Shown here: one piece after another, positions 16,826-25,253 of the stretch
Numbering within the stretch: the stretch's first letter is position 1
Layout: each line of letters opens with the position of its first letter
Origin: SXRF01 sp039808985
GTDB taxonomy: Bacteria > Pseudomonadota > Alphaproteobacteria > Rickettsiales > SXRF01
Reading direction: 5' to 3'
NCBI GenBank assembly: GCA_039808985.1
Contig: JBDHUC010000010.1
Coordinates: forward strand, 1-54,619
DNA length: 54,619 nucleotides
Notes under the pieces: generated by a model
Database searches by the model: none
What the model was told of the DNA's origin: nothing
Seen by the model: the letters and a program-made list of their open reading frames with translations, nothing else
Position numbers and translations under genes: made by a program

Positions 16826-17010
16826 TGGCAATTGCATTTGGCTTTCGCTGGATGTGTCGTCATCCTGCGAATTGCAATAGCAATTGCGCAGGATCTCAGG
16901 ATATTTTCCCAGCTTGTCATGCCGCCGTATGGCGGTATCCGGTATTAAGCCTAAGGCCCAGACCCCGCTACTTGGCGGGGTGACAGGTGGTGGCGCGCCT
17001 CACAGGATTG
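16826..17010. repeat. composite palindromic repeat cluster, second copy
   Basis: About 40 nt starting at 16830 match 317-360 exactly. The part from about 16900 (ATATTTTCCCAGCTTGTCAT, then GCCGCC, TAAGCC and CCCCGC blocks) matches the reverse complement of 440-525. The two clusters therefore share modules in different relative orientation. With the tandem unit this fills the 16693-17052 gap; no gene is seen there. Confidence 0.8.
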
Positions 17011-17052
17011 TGTGTTGGAATTGTAAGCCAGATGACAACTTCTGCCACCGAA

Positions 17053-17535
17053 TTATTTTCTTTTCAGGTGCGATTCAACGAACCAGAGTTGCTTATCAAA
17101 GCCACGGGTTATGCCGGTAAACATATCAGCAGTTACCGCATCCCCAGCCTGCGAAGAATCATCAATAGCCTTACGAAGCTGTGAATTATATGCTGCAAGC
17201 GCAGAAGACAAGGCATCAACATGAGCCTGCTCATCAACTGCATCCAGCGGATATTCTTTTAGGCGCGATTTTTTTGCAGCAACACGGATTGTACCCTGGG
17301 CACTGCCGCCAAGCTGCATTATACGCTCAGCTATGGTATCTACAGCTTCGCCAACTTCGCCAGCCAGTGAATCAAAAAGCTCATGCAGCGCTATGAAATT
17401 AGCGCCTTTTACATTCCAATGCGCCTGTTTTGTCTGGAAATACATGTCTATGCCATCAGCAAGAAGCTGCCCTAAAAGCAGATTCATCTTTTTACGGGTG
17501 GCGGCAGAAAGGTCATTTTTTGTTGTCTGTGTCAT
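17053..17535 (-). CDS. dps: Dps-family DNA-protecting ferritin
   Basis: A 160-residue Dps protein. The ferroxidase ligands are visible in QAHWNVKGANF (H39) and ALHELFDSLAGE (H51, D55) with acidic residues following. Dps dodecamers oxidise and store iron and shield DNA in starvation or peroxide stress. The start at 17535 is supported by family length. It stands alone, divergent from the DUF465 gene; the 286-nt spacer is AT-rich. The 3' end directly abuts a repeat cluster. Confidence 0.93.
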   Translation of the reverse strand: MTQTTKNDLSAATRKKMNLLLGQLLADGIDMYFQTKQAHWNVKGANFIALHELFDSLAGEVGEAVDTIAERIMQLGGSAQGTIRVAAKKSRLKEYPLDAVDEQAHVDALSSALAAYNSQLRKAIDDSSQAGDAVTADMFTGITRGFDKQLWFVESHLKRK

Positions 17536-17661
17536 AATGGAACCTGCTATTTTGTTTATAAAATGGTAGCCTTCTGTTTATATAACTGGTTTATCTAATA
17601 AAACAAGATGTCAACCAAAAAATAACATATAAAAAATAAAAAACTTTGACGTTCTTTTAAC

Positions 17662-17691
17662 TTGGACTTTAGGTCAATTTTTTTCTATAAT
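17662..17691 (+). promoter_or_regulatory. sigma-70-like promoter for the DUF465 gene
   Basis: TTGGAC (17662-17667) and TATAAT (17686-17691) are separated by 18 nt. The predicted start near 17698 leaves a leader of about 120 nt containing GC-rich complementary segments before the ATG at 17822. Confidence 0.6.
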
Positions 17692-17821
17692 AACTATCAC
17701 GCACCAGGAATTTTAAGTGCGGCCTGCGGCATAAAAACAACAGTTTTGCTACGCGGTGCAAGCCGGTAGAGCCAGACAGGTATGTTGACCGTAATTATAT
17801 ATAGAAAGGGTTGATGCAATT

Positions 17822-18010
17822 ATGTCTATTCAAGCTCATATTGATTCATTATCTTCAAAACGCTCGCTGATTAAGGAACAAATAACCGCTGAAATGAACC
17901 ACCCCTCCCCCGATTTCGAAACTATAACAAATCTCAAAAAGCAGAATCTTATTTTAAAAGAAGAGATGCAACGCTATCTTACAACGCTTAATAATGCTGC
18001 TTCAGCATAA
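17822..18010 (+). CDS. DUF465 (YdcH-like) small protein
   Basis: A 62-residue helical protein; the pattern SIQAHIDSLSSKRSLIKEQI followed by a second amphipathic helix (LKKQNLILKEEM) matches DUF465, a small family common in alphaproteobacteria with no settled function. It is monocistronic, with a good promoter upstream and an intrinsic terminator 25 nt downstream. Confidence 0.8.
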   Translation: MSIQAHIDSLSSKRSLIKEQITAEMNHPSPDFETITNLKKQNLILKEEMQRYLTTLNNAASA

Positions 18011-18035
18011 CACAAACTAAAAATCGTAGATTTTT

Positions 18036-18073
18036 GCCACGGGATTACAGCATTTGCTTTCCCGTGGTTTTTT
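18036..18073 (+). terminator. intrinsic terminator after the DUF465 gene
   Basis: The stem CCACGGGA / TCCCGTGG is followed by a run of six T. It faces the mrp gene's 3' end and could serve only the + strand. Confidence 0.85.
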
Positions 18074-19130
18074 ATTGCAATAATTTCCCAGTTATTTCAG
18101 AATAAATTTTCTGGCAGATTCCATTATATTTAAGGCCTGAATCACTTGCTTCCCGCAGGGCAATATCAAGTGGGACATTGCCAAGCAAAGGCACCTTGAA
18201 TTCATCGGCAATATTCTTTCCGCCTCCTTCGCCAAAAATATTTACCTGTTTACCGCTTTCATCAACATAATGGCTCATATTTTCTATAACGCCCAAAATC
18301 CTGACCCCGGTTTTTATAAACATCTGGGCGCATTTCCTTGCATCCATGGTTGCGATTTCCTGCGGGGTTGTGACTATTACGGCTCCGCTTAACGGCACCT
18401 GCTGCACCATACTCAAATGTATATCACCTGTTCCCGGCGGCATATCGACCAGCAATATATCAAGCGGCTTTTCACTGGTTCCCCAGCGCGTCAACCTTAG
18501 GAGTTGATGCAGGGTTTTGCTTATCATTGGCCCACGGAGTATAGCTGATTGGTCACCGGTTATATAACCCATGGAATTGGTTTTTATCCCGTAACGCTCA
18601 TGCGGGAGCATTTTACCGTCTTCAATTTCGGGCTGCCCTGAAAGGGATAGCATACGAGGGATTGATGGCCCATAAATATCTGCGTCAAGCAGACCTACAT
18701 TTTTACCAATGGCTGAAAAAGCCAGTGCAAGATTTACCGCTGTTGTCGATTTACCAACACCGCCCTTGCCCGATGCTATGGCTATGATATTTTTTACATT
18801 TTCAACCGGGGTTAAATTCCACTGCGCACGTTCACGCGGCTGGTTATAGCCTGACTTCGGGGCCGGAGCTATCGGCTCAGAATTTTGCGCCGTAAGAACC
18901 GCAGTTACCGACTCAACACCTGCAATTTTTAAAACAGCTTTTTCGCAGGCATCGCGCAGGTAGCTTTTTTTATCTTTGTCATTTGGATCTATAGTTATCA
19001 GGAATCCAACTTTTCCGCCCTTTACAGCCAGGCCGGAAATCATGCCTGCGCTAACGACATCAATGCCGGATTCACGGTCAATTACCTGTGAAAGTGCGTT
19101 TATAATCTCTGAATTTGAAATTGAGTACAT
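18072..19130 (-). CDS. apbC: Mrp/ApbC-type Fe-S cluster carrier ATPase
   Basis: A 352-residue protein. Residues about 5-80 form a MIP18/DUF59-like domain and a P-loop NTPase follows, with the deviant Walker A GKGGVGKS at 121-128 and VDMPPGTGDIHLS. Mrp/ApbC proteins bind and transfer Fe-S clusters. Many homologues carry CxxC after the ENMS motif; here ENMSHYVDESGKQVNIFGEG has no cysteine, so cluster binding may differ. An Isc system is encoded elsewhere in the window. Confidence 0.9.
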   Translation of the reverse strand: MYSISNSEIINALSQVIDRESGIDVVSAGMISGLAVKGGKVGFLITIDPNDKDKKSYLRDACEKAVLKIAGVESVTAVLTAQNSEPIAPAPKSGYNQPRERAQWNLTPVENVKNIIAIASGKGGVGKSTTAVNLALAFSAIGKNVGLLDADIYGPSIPRMLSLSGQPEIEDGKMLPHERYGIKTNSMGYITGDQSAILRGPMISKTLHQLLRLTRWGTSEKPLDILLVDMPPGTGDIHLSMVQQVPLSGAVIVTTPQEIATMDARKCAQMFIKTGVRILGVIENMSHYVDESGKQVNIFGEGGGKNIADEFKVPLLGNVPLDIALREASDSGLKYNGICQKIYSEITGKLLQ

Positions 19131-19141
19131 TATTATTTCTA

Positions 19142-19418
19142 CTATAATTTATATACATCGCGGCGATGGCATAGCTGAACCACAAGTATAATTTATCTTA
19201 TCATCAATAATCCGGCAAATTATCCGGTAATCCCCAACTCGATAACGCCACAGTCCAGACTTGTTAGCAGTCAAGCCCTCACCACGCAAACGCGGGTTCT
19301 CAAGTACTGATATTTTATATTCAAGATAATCAAGAAGCTGAACTTGTGCATTACGCGGAAGCTTTTTTAGCTGTTTGAAAGACTTATCAGAAAAATCAAT
19401 TTTCCAGGCCAAGTTCAA
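19142..19418 (-). pseudogene. RelE-family toxin, frameshifted near the C-terminus
   Basis: The frame from 19418 gives a RelE/ParE-like protein (WKIDFSDKSFKQLKKLPR..., GLWRYRVGDYRIICRI) that ends at 19149 with an atypical tail. In another frame the same DNA reads IILVVQLCHRRDVYKL and stops at 19142-19144, which is the expected RelE C-terminus with the conserved HRRDVY motif. One extra base in the short T run at 19192-19194 (plus strand) explains the switch. As given, the toxin lacks its usual C-terminal residues and may be inactive, unless the base is a sequencing error. It overlaps the antitoxin gene by 23 nt. Confidence 0.75.
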
Positions 19419-19614
19419 CCCTTAATTTTTCGAGAGGTATAGTTGGCTCATTCAGCGACAAAACATACTCAGATACTGCAGCATCGTCAATATCTTCCAA
19501 GTAACGTGTAATTAACTCCTGCAGAACTGACTGACGGATTTTATTATTCTCCAAACACATACGATCAAAATCAGAAACCAGAGCATCTGGCAGTTCCACA
19601 GTGATAGTTTGCAT
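19396..19614 (-). CDS. RelB/ribbon-helix-helix-like antitoxin
   Basis: A 72-residue protein starting with a ribbon-helix-helix-like stretch (MQTITVELPDALVSDFDRM) and ending with an acidic segment that would bind the toxin. Its 3' end overlaps the RelE-like gene downstream, the usual antitoxin-first layout. It likely represses its own promoter in the 144-nt spacer to hflK. Confidence 0.72.
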   Translation of the reverse strand: MQTITVELPDALVSDFDRMCLENNKIRQSVLQELITRYLEDIDDAAVSEYVLSLNEPTIPLEKLRVELGLEN

Positions 19615-19758
19615 AAAGCCCCTATAAAAAACCTAATATCTGTGAATTGTAACGTATTTTACCAGCAATTACAAGCAACCTAATTAAACTTGAAATTAGC
19701 AGTATATTACTACTATATAGCCTAGATATTATAAATTACCAGACCAAGAGGAAAAAGC

Positions 19759-20892
19759 ATGGCATGGGGCGACAAAGACAATAATCAGGGGCCTTGGGGG
19801 CGTCCGCCAGCAAGTGGCGGCGGCAGGAATACAGGCGGTCCGGGGGGTGGGCAACCACCTAAGCCTGATATTGATGAAATGCTGCGCCGTGGACAGGAAA
19901 AGCTGAAGGAAATATTCCCAAATGACGGCGGCAGCAGCGGCAAGGCTATTTCTCTTATTGCAATAATTATAGGCCTGCTGTGGCTTTCCTCGGGTATTTA
20001 TTTTGTAAAGGCTGACGAACAGGGGGTGGTGTTGCGCTTCGGGGAATATACCCGAACCACAGGTTCAGGCCTTAATTATCATTTGCCATACCCTATTGAA
20101 ACCGTGCGCACCCCAAAAGTTACAGCTATAAACCGCATGGAAATAGGTTTCCACTCAAGTGGTCCGGTAAGGAACAGCAAGAATAACGATGGTTCGGTCC
20201 CGGAAGAAGGGCTTATGCTTACTGGTGATGAAAATATCGTCGATATAAATTTTGAAGTGCAGTGGAAGATAAGCGATGCGCCAAAATTCCTGTTTAATGT
20301 ACGCAATCCAGAAGACACTGTAAAAGCCGTTTCTGAAAGCGCAATGCGTGAAATTATTGGTAAAAGCCTTATAGCTACGGTGTTGGCAGAAGGTAAATCG
20401 CAGGTGGAAACCGGGGCAAAAAAGCTTATCCAGGAAACTCTGGATTCTTATAAATCAGGAATAGAAATCGTAACCGTGAACCTGCTTAAAGCAGACCCTC
20501 CGGCGCAGGTTATTGATGCTTTCCGCGATGTGCAGACCGCACGCGCTGACTTAGAAACATCACGCAACCAGGCTGAAGCATATCGCAACGATATAATCCC
20601 AAAAGCTCGCGGCTCAGCGCAGCAGATGATATTGGAGGCCGAAGGCTACAAGCAGGAAGTGATAGCCCGCGCAGAGGGTGAGGCCTCCCGCTTCCTTGCT
20701 GTCTATAATGAATTCAAGCAAGCCCGTGACGTAACCAAAAAACGTATGTATTTAGAAACCATGGAAGATGTTTTGCAGGGTATGAATAAAATAATTATCG
20801 AAGGCAAAAATTCGCAAGGTGTAGTGCCGTACCTGCCCCTTCCAGAGCTTAAGCCTGCCAAGCGGCAAGACGATGTAAAGGAGGCAAAATAA
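19759..20892 (+). CDS. hflK: FtsH protease modulator HflK
   Basis: A 377-residue SPFH/prohibitin-domain membrane protein. The N-terminal 60 residues are Gly/Pro-rich and cytoplasmic, a membrane helix spans about 63-83, and the SPFH domain follows (VKADEQGVVLRFGEY). A helical region with many Ala/Glu residues is typical of the HflKC cage around FtsH. AGGAAAAAG precedes the ATG. Its stop codon overlaps the hflC start by one base (TAATG), so the two are translationally coupled. Confidence 0.94.
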   Translation: MAWGDKDNNQGPWGRPPASGGGRNTGGPGGGQPPKPDIDEMLRRGQEKLKEIFPNDGGSSGKAISLIAIIIGLLWLSSGIYFVKADEQGVVLRFGEYTRTTGSGLNYHLPYPIETVRTPKVTAINRMEIGFHSSGPVRNSKNNDGSVPEEGLMLTGDENIVDINFEVQWKISDAPKFLFNVRNPEDTVKAVSESAMREIIGKSLIATVLAEGKSQVETGAKKLIQETLDSYKSGIEIVTVNLLKADPPAQVIDAFRDVQTARADLETSRNQAEAYRNDIIPKARGSAQQMILEAEGYKQEVIARAEGEASRFLAVYNEFKQARDVTKKRMYLETMEDVLQGMNKIIIEGKNSQGVVPYLPLPELKPAKRQDDVKEAK

Positions 20893-21806
20893 TGAGATTA
20901 TTAAGCGTTGGCTCCGTATTTATTTTTGCGATATTTATTGTACTTTACAGCTCGATGTTCGTAGTAAATCAGACCGAACAGGCTCTTATCCTGCAATTTG
21001 GAAAGCCTGAGCGAGTGATAAAAGAACCGGGGCTTAATTTCAAACTACCATTTATCCAGAATGTTGAGTATTTCGACAACCGGCTACTGGATTATGATGC
21101 CCAGTCTAACGAAGTTATAGCTGCCGATCAGAAGCGATTGATAGTTGATTCATTTGTACGCTACCGCATTACCGATCCGCTGCGTTTCAAGCAAACCGTC
21201 GGCAATGAAATGACAATGCGCAGCCGCCTTAATTCCATCCTTGAATCCAGCCTGCGTCAGGTTCTGGGCGGCGTCCCTCTTTCTGCCGTGCTTTCAGAAA
21301 AGCGCGCTGAAATTATGGAAGATATTAAAAACCTCGTAAATTTACAGGCAATGGGGCAGAAGATAGAGGGCGGAGCCGATAATATTACAAAAGGTGGCTT
21401 TGGCATTGAAGTTATTGATGTACGCATAAAGCGTGCAGACCTGCCACCTGCCAACAGCGAAGGTATTTATAAAAGGATGCAGACTGAGCGTGAACGCGAG
21501 GCCAAGGAATTCCGCGCAAAAGGTTCGGAAGATGCACAGAAAATACGCTCTCAGGCCGATAAGGAGCGCACCATAATACTTGCCGAAGCCAACAAAAAAG
21601 CAGAGATAACCAGGGGCGAAGGTGATGGGCAGGCAACCAGGATATTTGCCGATTCCTTTGGCAAGGATCAGGATTTTTTCCAGTTCTACCGTTCAATGCA
21701 GGCCTACCGTAATGCGCTGGATAAAAAAGATACGACTATAATGATGTCACCGGATAATGAGTTCCTGAAATTCATGGAAAAGGGCGAAGGCCAGACGTCA
21801 CGCTAG
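20892..21806 (+). CDS. hflC: FtsH protease modulator HflC
   Basis: A 304-residue partner of HflK with an N-terminal membrane helix (about 5-23) and an SPFH domain (VNQTEQALILQFGKPERVI). The C-terminal helical region has the usual ERTIILAEANKKAEITRGEGD. The stop codon TAG (21804-21806) is provided by the first bases of a family B palindromic element that starts at 21803, so the last residues may differ from those of related proteins. Confidence 0.94.
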   Translation: MRLLSVGSVFIFAIFIVLYSSMFVVNQTEQALILQFGKPERVIKEPGLNFKLPFIQNVEYFDNRLLDYDAQSNEVIAADQKRLIVDSFVRYRITDPLRFKQTVGNEMTMRSRLNSILESSLRQVLGGVPLSAVLSEKRAEIMEDIKNLVNLQAMGQKIEGGADNITKGGFGIEVIDVRIKRADLPPANSEGIYKRMQTEREREAKEFRAKGSEDAQKIRSQADKERTIILAEANKKAEITRGEGDGQATRIFADSFGKDQDFFQFYRSMQAYRNALDKKDTTIMMSPDNEFLKFMEKGEGQTSR

Positions 21807-21908
21807 AGCGTTTTCGCTTTAGTTGTGCGTTAGGCATCCGAGGCGAAGTGTACAATAGTACATGAGACGAAGGATAACAACACGCACGATTAAATGGAAA
21901 ATGCTCTA
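21803..21908. repeat. palindromic interspersed element, family B, copy 2
   Basis: It has the same ends and core as 8402-8484 but carries an extra 23 or so nt in the middle, which itself contains the small palindrome TGTACAATAGTACA. It contains the hflC stop codon. Confidence 0.85.
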
Positions 21909-21913
21909 ATATG

Positions 21914-23077
21914 CTACTGAACTGGTATATCAAAAAACTTCTTTTTTTGAATTAAGCTCAGTTCAGCTTTTAGCAATATAGCTGCTATATTTTTGCTGGT
22001 TTCACCTCCTTCATAAGGATTTTTCATCGAATAAAGGCTTTCTTGAAAATCTTTGGAAAAAGCTTTTTCCAAAGCAGCGGAAATTGCTTTTGTTGTCGGT
22101 TCGCAATCAATAACGCTTGCTGGTTTCAGCCGTCCCTGCTGGCGGTTTCCGATATTGATTGTCGGCTTTTTAAAGCTTGGTGTTTCGATAATTCCACTCG
22201 ATGAATTTCCAACAACTGCATCTATAAACTGCATGGCTGAAAGGTAGCGCTGCTGGCCAAGCGAGGCGAAGACACGTACGAATTTATGCGTTTTTTCAAA
22301 ATCCCTTATCATTGAAATAAGTTCCGCGTTACCAGCATCGGCATTAGGCAGCGTAAATATTATATGTGTATCGGAAAGCAAATCCAGAGCCGCAAGCAAT
22401 TGCTGCATTTGCCAGGCGCTTGACCCACTTTCCAGAGTTACCGGATGAAATGTAACCAACAGGTTCTTTTTTCCTAAAACAAAACCAATAGACTTTTCAA
22501 ACTCGGCCCTATTTAAAAATGTTACCCGTTTAATCGCCTCTACACCTGGGGCGCCAAAATTATAAACATTATCCGGGGTTTCCCCTAGCTGTATTACCCG
22601 GTTCCTGTATGTATCAGTGGAAGTAAAATGTATTTGCGCCATTTTGGTTATGGCATGGCGAATTGACTCGTCAATTGCCCCCTCGGTTATTTCTCCGCCA
22701 TGGATATGGGCAATGGGCACCCCCATAACCAGAGCTGCCGAAGCAACAGCCAGCATTTCATACCTGTCACCAAGAACTACTACAATATCAGGCTTCAATT
22801 GCTCAAATATTTTCGCCATTTCACTAATACAGATTCCAATTGAGGCAGCAATTCCCGCTGCGCTGTCAGAATCCAGCTTAATATCAACCCTGGCGGCAAT
22901 TTCGAACCCATCCTCCTCGATCTGCTTTACGGTATAACCATGCGCCTGTGATAAATGCGCGCCAGTAACAATAAGCTGCAACTGCGCAGCAGATGTGGTT
23001 TGCAGTTCGCGCATCAGCCAGTATAAAAGTCCATATTCGGCGCGTGTTCCAGTTACTACAGCTATTTTCCTAGGCAT
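21914..23077 (-). CDS. UDP/GDP-N-acetylglucosamine 2-epimerase, hydrolysing (NeuC/LegG family)
   Basis: A 387-residue NeuC-like epimerase: GTRAEYGLLYWLMREL at the start, VVLGDRYEML, HIHGGEITEGAIDESIRHAI and NSSSGIIETPSFKKPTINIG. Such enzymes release UDP or GDP while epimerising the sugar, giving ManNAc or the 2,4-diacetamido sugar on the way to sialic or legionaminic acid. With LegB and LegC upstream, a LegG role is most likely. The frame is open to 23098, but MPRKIAVVTG at 23077 is the family start and overlaps the stop of the aminotransferase gene by 8 nt. Confidence 0.85.
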   Translation of the reverse strand: MPRKIAVVTGTRAEYGLLYWLMRELQTTSAAQLQLIVTGAHLSQAHGYTVKQIEEDGFEIAARVDIKLDSDSAAGIAASIGICISEMAKIFEQLKPDIVVVLGDRYEMLAVASAALVMGVPIAHIHGGEITEGAIDESIRHAITKMAQIHFTSTDTYRNRVIQLGETPDNVYNFGAPGVEAIKRVTFLNRAEFEKSIGFVLGKKNLLVTFHPVTLESGSSAWQMQQLLAALDLLSDTHIIFTLPNADAGNAELISMIRDFEKTHKFVRVFASLGQQRYLSAMQFIDAVVGNSSSGIIETPSFKKPTINIGNRQQGRLKPASVIDCEPTTKAISAALEKAFSKDFQESLYSMKNPYEGGETSKNIAAILLKAELSLIQKKKFFDIPVQ

Positions 23078-24251
23078 ATTGCAACCCCAGCCTGACACCT
23101 GACGGCAGGTTTATGATACGCCGATGCAGGCTTTCGGTAAGCTCTAAATCCGAGCGCGGATTACTTATATACATTGGCAGAAGATGCAGGGGGGTCCATA
23201 CAGGGCGGCAAAGTATCTGCGCTTCATGCAACAAGCCGAGCATTTCATCACGCCAATTAGCGTTGTCCCTGCTATTAACCAGCGCCACCAGCCAATAATT
23301 ACTTGTTGTATTTTCCGGTTCCTGCAAAATGCTTAAACCATCAATATTTCTGAAAATCTCTATATAACGAGCCGCCAGCGCACGCTTTGCCTTAACATAA
23401 GCTGGCAATTGCTCAAGCTGCGCACAGCCAAGGGCAGCATTTAAATTAGGCAGGCGATAATTCCATGCCACAGCATCATGCTCGAATGCAAACTGGTGGG
23501 GTTTTTTAGCAGTCGTGGTAAGGTGCTTTATTTTTTTATACAGAATTTCGTCATCAACAAGCACAGCACCGCCGCCGCCGGTTGTGATTATTTTATTGCC
23601 GTTGAAGCTAAGGACTGAAATACCGCTGCTTCCTACAGATTTTCCGGCTCTTTGCGAACCAAGTGCCTCGGTTGCATCTTCAATCAGCAGCAAATTATAT
23701 TCATCAGCTATTACCCGTAATCCTTCAAGCTGGCAGGGATGGCCAAAAATATCAACTGGTACAACAGCGCGTATTATACGGCCAGTATTTTTATTTACCG
23801 TAAAACCGTTTTTACTGGTTGCGATCTGCTGTAAATATTTCCTGAGCTTAAGTGGGCAGATACCAAGCGATTTATCTTCCACTTCTACAAAATGCGGAAT
23901 TGCTCCGGCATGAATTATTGCGTTGGCTGTTGCCACAAAAGTAAGCGACGGGAGAATAACCTCATCGCCCACGCCTACGCCGCTGGCAATAAGGGCAATA
24001 TGCAGGGCCGCTGTGCCGTTTACTACTGCAACGGCATGTTTTGCGCCTGTAATGGCGGCTAAATCATGTTCAAACCTATCCACAAACGCACCAACTGATG
24101 AAACCCAGCCATCGCGTATACATGAGGTTACATATTTTTCTTCGTTACCATGGAATAATGGTTCATGCAGCGAAACCGGGCGCGGCACATCGCCAATAAC
24201 CTGCTCAATAGCCGAAACTATGCTCTTATATTGTGTAGCGGTGGACGTCAT
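23070..24251 (-). CDS. DegT/DnrJ/EryC1 aminotransferase, LegC-like
   Basis: A PLP-dependent sugar aminotransferase of about 393 residues. The pattern SLHEPLFHGNEEKYVTSCI followed by GWVSSVGAFVDRFE fits LegC, which aminates C4 of the 4-keto-6-deoxy sugar made by LegB. The PLP lysine is in FNGNKIITTGGGG. GTG at 24263 gives four more residues; ATG at 24251 fits homologues better. Either start overlaps the 3' end of the dehydratase gene, indicating an operon. Confidence 0.85.
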   Translation of the reverse strand: MTSTATQYKSIVSAIEQVIGDVPRPVSLHEPLFHGNEEKYVTSCIRDGWVSSVGAFVDRFEHDLAAITGAKHAVAVVNGTAALHIALIASGVGVGDEVILPSLTFVATANAIIHAGAIPHFVEVEDKSLGICPLKLRKYLQQIATSKNGFTVNKNTGRIIRAVVPVDIFGHPCQLEGLRVIADEYNLLLIEDATEALGSQRAGKSVGSSGISVLSFNGNKIITTGGGGAVLVDDEILYKKIKHLTTTAKKPHQFAFEHDAVAWNYRLPNLNAALGCAQLEQLPAYVKAKRALAARYIEIFRNIDGLSILQEPENTTSNYWLVALVNSRDNANWRDEMLGLLHEAQILCRPVWTPLHLLPMYISNPRSDLELTESLHRRIINLPSGVRLGLQYA

Positions 24252-25239
24252 TATAATGTTCACGGTTTTTGGGATTTTTAAACCATTCTATTGTTTGCAT
24301 GAGGCCTGATTCAAGTCCAGTCAGGCCTGAATATTCCGGTTGCCAGCCAAGCAATTCTTTTGCTTTTGAATTATCGCAGCACAGGCGCTCCACCTCGCTT
24401 GCATCCGGGCGCAGTCGAGATTCTTCTGTTCTAACTTTAAGCTCTTTATCAGCTATTTTGGATATAAGCTGTACTATACCACCAATATGAATTTCAAAGC
24501 CGCTGCCGATATTTATAGTTTCGCCTACCGAGTTTTTATTATCGAGTACAGCTATCAGGCCAGAAACAGTATCGCTTACGAAATTAAAATCACGGGTGGG
24601 GTGCAGCGAGCCAAGGGCAAGATCCGTGGCACCGCTTAATGCCTGCAAAATGATTGTTGGGATAACTGCGCGGAGCGACTGGCGCGGACCATAGGTATTG
24701 AATGGCCGGGCAATAGCAACCGGGGTTCCGAATGAACAGAAATAGGAATATGCCATCTGGTCGGCGGCTATTTTGCTGGCCGAATATGGGGACTGGCCTA
24801 TAAGCCTATGCGTTTCAGGAATCGGCACCTGCTGGGCAGTTCCATATACTTCGGAAGTAGATGTATGAACTATTTTTTTAATTCCCAGATCACGCGCGGC
24901 CTGAACCACGTTAAGAGTTCCCATGACATTGACATCAACATAAGAAGCCGGTGCAACGTAAGAATAAGGAATGGCAATCAGGGCTGCCAGATGCATTACC
25001 GAATCACAGCCACGCATTGCTTCGCGAACGCAGAATGGATCACGGACATCGCCCATCACCAGCTCAACTTTTGCGCGTGTAGCAGACGGAATAGTATCCA
25101 GCCAGCCATAACGCCCGAAACTGTTATAAAGCGTCATAGCCTTAACCCGGCGGCCTTGTTTCACAAGTTTTTCAACAAGGTGCGAGCCGATAAATCCTTC
25201 CGCACCGGTTACCAGTATAGTTTCTAATTTTCCTGCCAT
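24226..25239 (-). CDS. NAD-dependent sugar epimerase/dehydratase, LegB-like
   Basis: A 337-residue extended SDR protein: GAEGFIGSHLVEKL (NAD-binding glycine motif), Thr/Ser at HTSTSEVYG, and the catalytic YSASK. The LegB type dehydrates NDP-GlcNAc to the 4-keto-6-deoxy sugar. NSFGRYGWLDTIP resembles this subfamily. It is the second gene of the - strand sugar block, after the NeuD-like gene. Confidence 0.85.
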   Translation of the reverse strand: MAGKLETILVTGAEGFIGSHLVEKLVKQGRRVKAMTLYNSFGRYGWLDTIPSATRAKVELVMGDVRDPFCVREAMRGCDSVMHLAALIAIPYSYVAPASYVDVNVMGTLNVVQAARDLGIKKIVHTSTSEVYGTAQQVPIPETHRLIGQSPYSASKIAADQMAYSYFCSFGTPVAIARPFNTYGPRQSLRAVIPTIILQALSGATDLALGSLHPTRDFNFVSDTVSGLIAVLDNKNSVGETINIGSGFEIHIGGIVQLISKIADKELKVRTEESRLRPDASEVERLCCDNSKAKELLGWQPEYSGLTGLESGLMQTIEWFKNPKNREHYNDVHRYTI

Positions 25240-25253
25240 AATTTCCGCAATAT

